Part shown: positions 61,135 to 64,000 of the stretch, one piece after another
Position numbering within the stretch: position 1 is the stretch's first letter
Layout of the letters: each line of letters begins with the position of its first letter
Assembly: GCA_900466875.1 (NCBI GenBank)
Contig: UBNQ01000030.1
Coordinates: 1 to 64,000 of the forward strand
Length of the DNA stretch: 64,000 bases
Direction: 5' to 3'
From: Hyphomicrobiales bacterium
GTDB lineage: Bacteria; Pseudomonadota; Alphaproteobacteria; Rhizobiales; Rhizobiaceae
Made by a program: the position numbers and the translations under genes
The notes under the pieces: model-generated
What the model was told of the DNA's origin: nothing
What the model saw: the letters and a program-made list of their open reading frames with translations, nothing else
The model's database searches: none

Positions 61135-62812
61135 TACGGTCCTCAAGCAGGAAGACCAGCCGGTCGAGCAGACCGAAGTGGATGCTCCGGTCGCTCAACA
61201 GCCGGCCGAGCCGGCCCCTGCCGCCCCGCCGCCTTTCATACCGAAACCGCTGCCGATCGCCCTTCTTTATGCGCTCACCTCGATCACCGCCTTCATCATG
61301 CAGGGGCTGGGAACAGCGATGATCTCGACCAACCTGCCGCTGATCGCCGGGCCGCTGGAAGCGACGCAGAACGAAGCCGCGTGGCTGATGGCAGCCTACC
61401 TCTTTCCCAATGCCAGCCTCGGCCTGTTCCTGTTCAAGGTCCGCACGCAATACGGCATCCGCCAGTTCTGCGAACTGGCGATCATCCCTTACGTGGTCAT
61501 CAGCCTTGCCCATCTCTGGGTCAACGACCTCAGCCTCAGCATCGCGCTGCGTTTCTTTGCCGGCGCCGCCGCCGCTCCGATCTCGTCCATGGGCTTTCTC
61601 TACATGCTCGAGATCTTTCCGCCGGCGCAAAAGCTTCGCTGGGGCCAGTGCCTGGCGCTGATCGGCCTCTCGCTGGCCACGCCGCTTGCGGGCCTGATAT
61701 CGCCCTCGCTTCTCGACCTGCACGATCTGCGCGGCCTTTACCTCGTGGAACTGGCTCTGGCGTTGATCGTCTTCGGCCTGATCTACATCCTCCCACTGAC
61801 ATCGCCGCCCCGTGCCAAGGTCATCTCGTCGATGGACTACGTGAGTTACGGCCTGCTCGCCACCTCGATGGGCTGTCTTGCCGTCTTCTTCACCATGGGC
61901 CGGCTCTACTGGTGGCTTGAAGCCGACTGGCTGGCCTGGGTGCTGATCACCGGCATCATCAGCGGCACGCTCTGCATCATGCTGGAGCTCAACCGGAAGA
62001 ACAATCTCATCGATGTGCGCTGGATCGGCTCACGGGAAATCCTGCATTTTGCCGGCGTTCTCCTCGTCTTCCGCATGCTTCTGACCGAGCAGTCGACCGG
62101 CGCGATCAACTTCTTCCGCCAGCTCGGCCTGTTCAACGAACAGATGGCGCATCTCTACTGGGCGATCCTGATTGCCAGCGTCATCTCCGGCCTGTTCTGC
62201 GGGTTGATCATGAAGCCGGGCAGAGAAGCCTATATCCATCTTCTGTCGCTGGTGCTGATCGCCGCCGGCACGTTGATGGACAGCTACTCGACCGCGCTGA
62301 CGCGGCCCGACCAGATGCTGGTCAGCCAGTCGCTGATCGCCTTCGGCTCCGGCCTCTTCCTGCCGCCTGCAATGGCCGTCGGTTTCGCCGCCGCGCTGAA
62401 GAAGGGGCTGACCTACATCATCAGCTTCATCGCCGTCTTCCTGTTCACCCAGAAGGTCGGCGCCTTCATCGGCAGCGCCCTGTTCGGCACCTTCGTCACC
62501 TGGCGGGAGCAATATCATTCCGCCATCCTGACGGCCCGGCTCCTGCCCACCGATCCGCTCGTCGTGCAGCGCATCAACCAGTATGTCGCCGCCTATAGCC
62601 GGACCGGCTCGGATGCCGCGCAGCACACGATCCAGGGCACCAGTACCTTTGCCAAGCAGGTTCAGCAGCAAGCCTATGTGCTTGCCTATAACGACGCCTT
62701 TTTCGCAACATTCCTTCTGGCGGTAGTGGCCATAACGCTGCTCTCGCTCCACATCCTCTGGAACAACCGCCATCGCTTCTTGCGCAGCGCAGACACCCCG
62801 CAGACTGCCTGA
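61121..62812 (+). CDS. emrB: EmrB/QacA-type MFS multidrug transporter
   Basis: 563 residues, 14 hydrophobic segments expected for the DHA2 family. GAGG lies six bases before the second of two consecutive ATG codons; the gene overlaps marR. Conserved parts include TNLPLIAGPLEATQNEAAWLMAAYLFPNA (motif near TM1-2), RFFAGAAAAPISSMG and a Pro-rich N-terminal extension of about 45 residues (QQPAEPAPAAPPPF) that is longer than in E. coli EmrB. It would export hydrophobic drugs or plant compounds by proton antiport together with the adaptor encoded 36 nt downstream. Confidence 0.88.
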   Translation: MSARDTVLKQEDQPVEQTEVDAPVAQQPAEPAPAAPPPFIPKPLPIALLYALTSITAFIMQGLGTAMISTNLPLIAGPLEATQNEAAWLMAAYLFPNASLGLFLFKVRTQYGIRQFCELAIIPYVVISLAHLWVNDLSLSIALRFFAGAAAAPISSMGFLYMLEIFPPAQKLRWGQCLALIGLSLATPLAGLISPSLLDLHDLRGLYLVELALALIVFGLIYILPLTSPPRAKVISSMDYVSYGLLATSMGCLAVFFTMGRLYWWLEADWLAWVLITGIISGTLCIMLELNRKNNLIDVRWIGSREILHFAGVLLVFRMLLTEQSTGAINFFRQLGLFNEQMAHLYWAILIASVISGLFCGLIMKPGREAYIHLLSLVLIAAGTLMDSYSTALTRPDQMLVSQSLIAFGSGLFLPPAMAVGFAAALKKGLTYIISFIAVFLFTQKVGAFIGSALFGTFVTWREQYHSAILTARLLPTDPLVVQRINQYVAAYSRTGSDAAQHTIQGTSTFAKQVQQQAYVLAYNDAFFATFLLAVVAITLLSLHILWNNRHRFLRSADTPQTA

Positions 62813-62848
62813 CGCCCGAACCTGACCCCCAAGAACAAGTCAAAGACC

Positions 62849-63916
62849 ATGAAAACCGTATTCAGATCGCTCGCAACCTATCTCGCGGCCGCCGTCGGCA
62901 TCGTCGGCGTGCTCATCATCCTCTATGTCTGGAACCTGCCGCCCTTCAAGGGCTCGATCGAGACGACCAACGACGCCTATGTGCGCGGCCAGGTCACCCT
63001 GCTCAGCCCGCAGCTCGCCGGTTATCTCGTTGAAGTGCCGGTGCAGGATTACCAGAAGGTCAAGAAGGGTGATCTCATCGCCCGCATCGACGATCGCATC
63101 TACACCCAGAAGCTGGAGCAGGCGAAAGCGACGCTCGCATCGGCAGATGCCTCGCTTGCCAATTCCGAGCAGAGCCGCAAGTCGTCGGAAGCCAAGATCG
63201 TGTCCGCCAAGGCCGCCGTCGAAAGCGCCAATGCCGCCTTCGACGCGGCCAAGACCGCCTATAACCGCACCCAGTCGCTCTTGAAGAGCAATGTCTCGAC
63301 CCAGAGCGATTTCGAAAAGGCGCAGGCCACCTACGATCAGGCGCAGGCAGCCGTGCATCAGGCGGAAGCAGCCGTCCTCGTCGCCGAACAGGATCTGAAC
63401 ACGATCGTCGTCAACCGCCGCACGCTGGAAGCGACCGTCGAGGGCGCCAAGGCTTCGGTCGCGCTGGCCGATATCGACCTGCAGAACACCCGCATCACCG
63501 CCCCGCAGGATGGTGAACTCGGCGAGGTTACCGGCCGGCTCGGGCAATATGTCTCGATCGGTACCCAGCTTGGCTCGCTCGTTCCCAATCACGTCTGGGT
63601 CGTCGCCAACTACAAGGAAACCCAGCTTGAAGGCATGAAGCCCGGCCAGGAAGTCACCTTCACGGTCGATGCGCTCGGCCACCAGAGTTTCAAGGGCAAA
63701 ATCGAGCGTTTCGCGCCCGCCACCGGCTCGGAATTCTCCGTCATCAAGTCCGACAACGCGACCGGCAATTTCACCAAGGTCGCCCAGCGTATCCCTGTCC
63801 GGATCGCAATAGAGCCGAACCAGCCACTCACCGACAGCCTCGTTCCCGGCATGTCGGTTGTCGCCAGCGTCGACCTCGCGCAGCAAAGTGGACCAGCTCT
63901 GGCGCAGGGCAACTGA
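62849..63916 (+). CDS. emrA: EmrA-like HlyD-family adaptor
   Basis: 355 residues. One N-terminal helix (TYLAAAVGIVGVLIILYVWNLP) anchors it in the inner membrane. The EmrA pattern follows: TTNDAYVRGQVTLLSPQLAGYLVEVPVQDYQKVKKGDLIARIDDRIY (about 40-87), a coiled-coil hairpin (about 88-200), LQNTRITAPQDGELGEV and the C-terminal VPGMSVVASVDL. It connects EmrB to an outer-membrane channel. Last gene of the marR-emrB-emrA operon; followed by a strong terminator at the window end. Confidence 0.9.
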   Translation: MKTVFRSLATYLAAAVGIVGVLIILYVWNLPPFKGSIETTNDAYVRGQVTLLSPQLAGYLVEVPVQDYQKVKKGDLIARIDDRIYTQKLEQAKATLASADASLANSEQSRKSSEAKIVSAKAAVESANAAFDAAKTAYNRTQSLLKSNVSTQSDFEKAQATYDQAQAAVHQAEAAVLVAEQDLNTIVVNRRTLEATVEGAKASVALADIDLQNTRITAPQDGELGEVTGRLGQYVSIGTQLGSLVPNHVWVVANYKETQLEGMKPGQEVTFTVDALGHQSFKGKIERFAPATGSEFSVIKSDNATGNFTKVAQRIPVRIAIEPNQPLTDSLVPGMSVVASVDLAQQSGPALAQGN

Positions 63917-63954
63917 CACCGCCGTCAGTCTGTCACCGCGTCCTTTCCGGACAA

Positions 63955-64000
63955 AAAGAAGCCCCGCGCCGTGTTCAGCATCTCGGCGCGGGGCTTCTTT
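63955..64000 (+). terminator. Terminator of the marR-emrBA operon
   Basis: AAAGAAGCCCCGCGCCG (63955-63971) and CGGCGCGGGGCTTCTTT (63984-64000), a perfect 17-bp stem with a 12-base loop. The T-run continues past the window edge or is part of the stem. Confidence 0.8.

Overview
The window is about 60% GC and densely coded, with long operons, ATGA-type overlaps and small intergenic gaps. It has no rRNA, tRNA, prophage, insertion sequence or CRISPR array. The gene content points to an alphaproteobacterium of the Rhizobiaceae (Agrobacterium/Rhizobium/Shinella-like): MipA/OmpV, an FtrABCD ferrous-iron system, an Lrp-controlled arginase/ornithine cyclodeaminase module, many solute-binding-protein ABC importers, TetR-linked RND pumps and a rhizobial-type palindromic intergenic repeat. 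The genus is an inference; no marker gene is present to settle it.

Layout. 1-285: 3' end of ribB. 366-5287: an envelope module, with a two-component system split around mipA, then a PAP2-type phosphatase, an acyl carrier protein and a possible small membrane protein. 5572-9881: an RND efflux operon. 10014-13467: the Ftr ferrous-iron uptake locus, with ftrD divergent from ftrABC. 13480-17305: amino-acid catabolism (aminotransferase, Lrp regulator, arginase, ornithine cyclodeaminase). 17302-24510: a six-gene minus-strand operon for uptake (BMP-family ABC importer) and deamination (cytosine deaminase) of a nucleobase or nucleoside, with an amidase. 25088-29301: a ProVW-type quaternary-amine importer with two tandem binding proteins. 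29369-34770: a small XRE regulator, then an AcrAB-like pump with its TetR gene. 35268-39062: MacAB and a TetR regulator. 39168-44151: a HlyD / double-ABC fusion / ABC-2 permease exporter. 44160-50052: an RpiR-controlled importer flanked by two paralogous 5-formyltetrahydrofolate cyclo-ligase-like proteins. 50403-52292: an orphan NlpA-type binding protein and a lipoate-protein ligase with rearranged domains. 52325-56508: a GntR-controlled iron-type alcohol dehydrogenase / cupin / lactate-permease operon. 56832-60527: small single genes (secreted protein, cytoplasmic MCP-like sensor, GFA, HD, SDR). 60676-63916: MarR-EmrB-EmrA.

Two themes dominate: export of toxic compounds (five separate membrane-fusion adaptors, no outer-membrane channel gene) and scavenging of organic nitrogen and cofactor precursors through ABC importers. 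Most modules carry their own regulator, and several divergent spacers contain clear inverted repeats that are good operator candidates. The least explained modules are the RpiR/cyclo-ligase-like/ABC locus, the NlpA-lipoate ligase pair and the GntR/alcohol dehydrogenase/cupin/permease operon.
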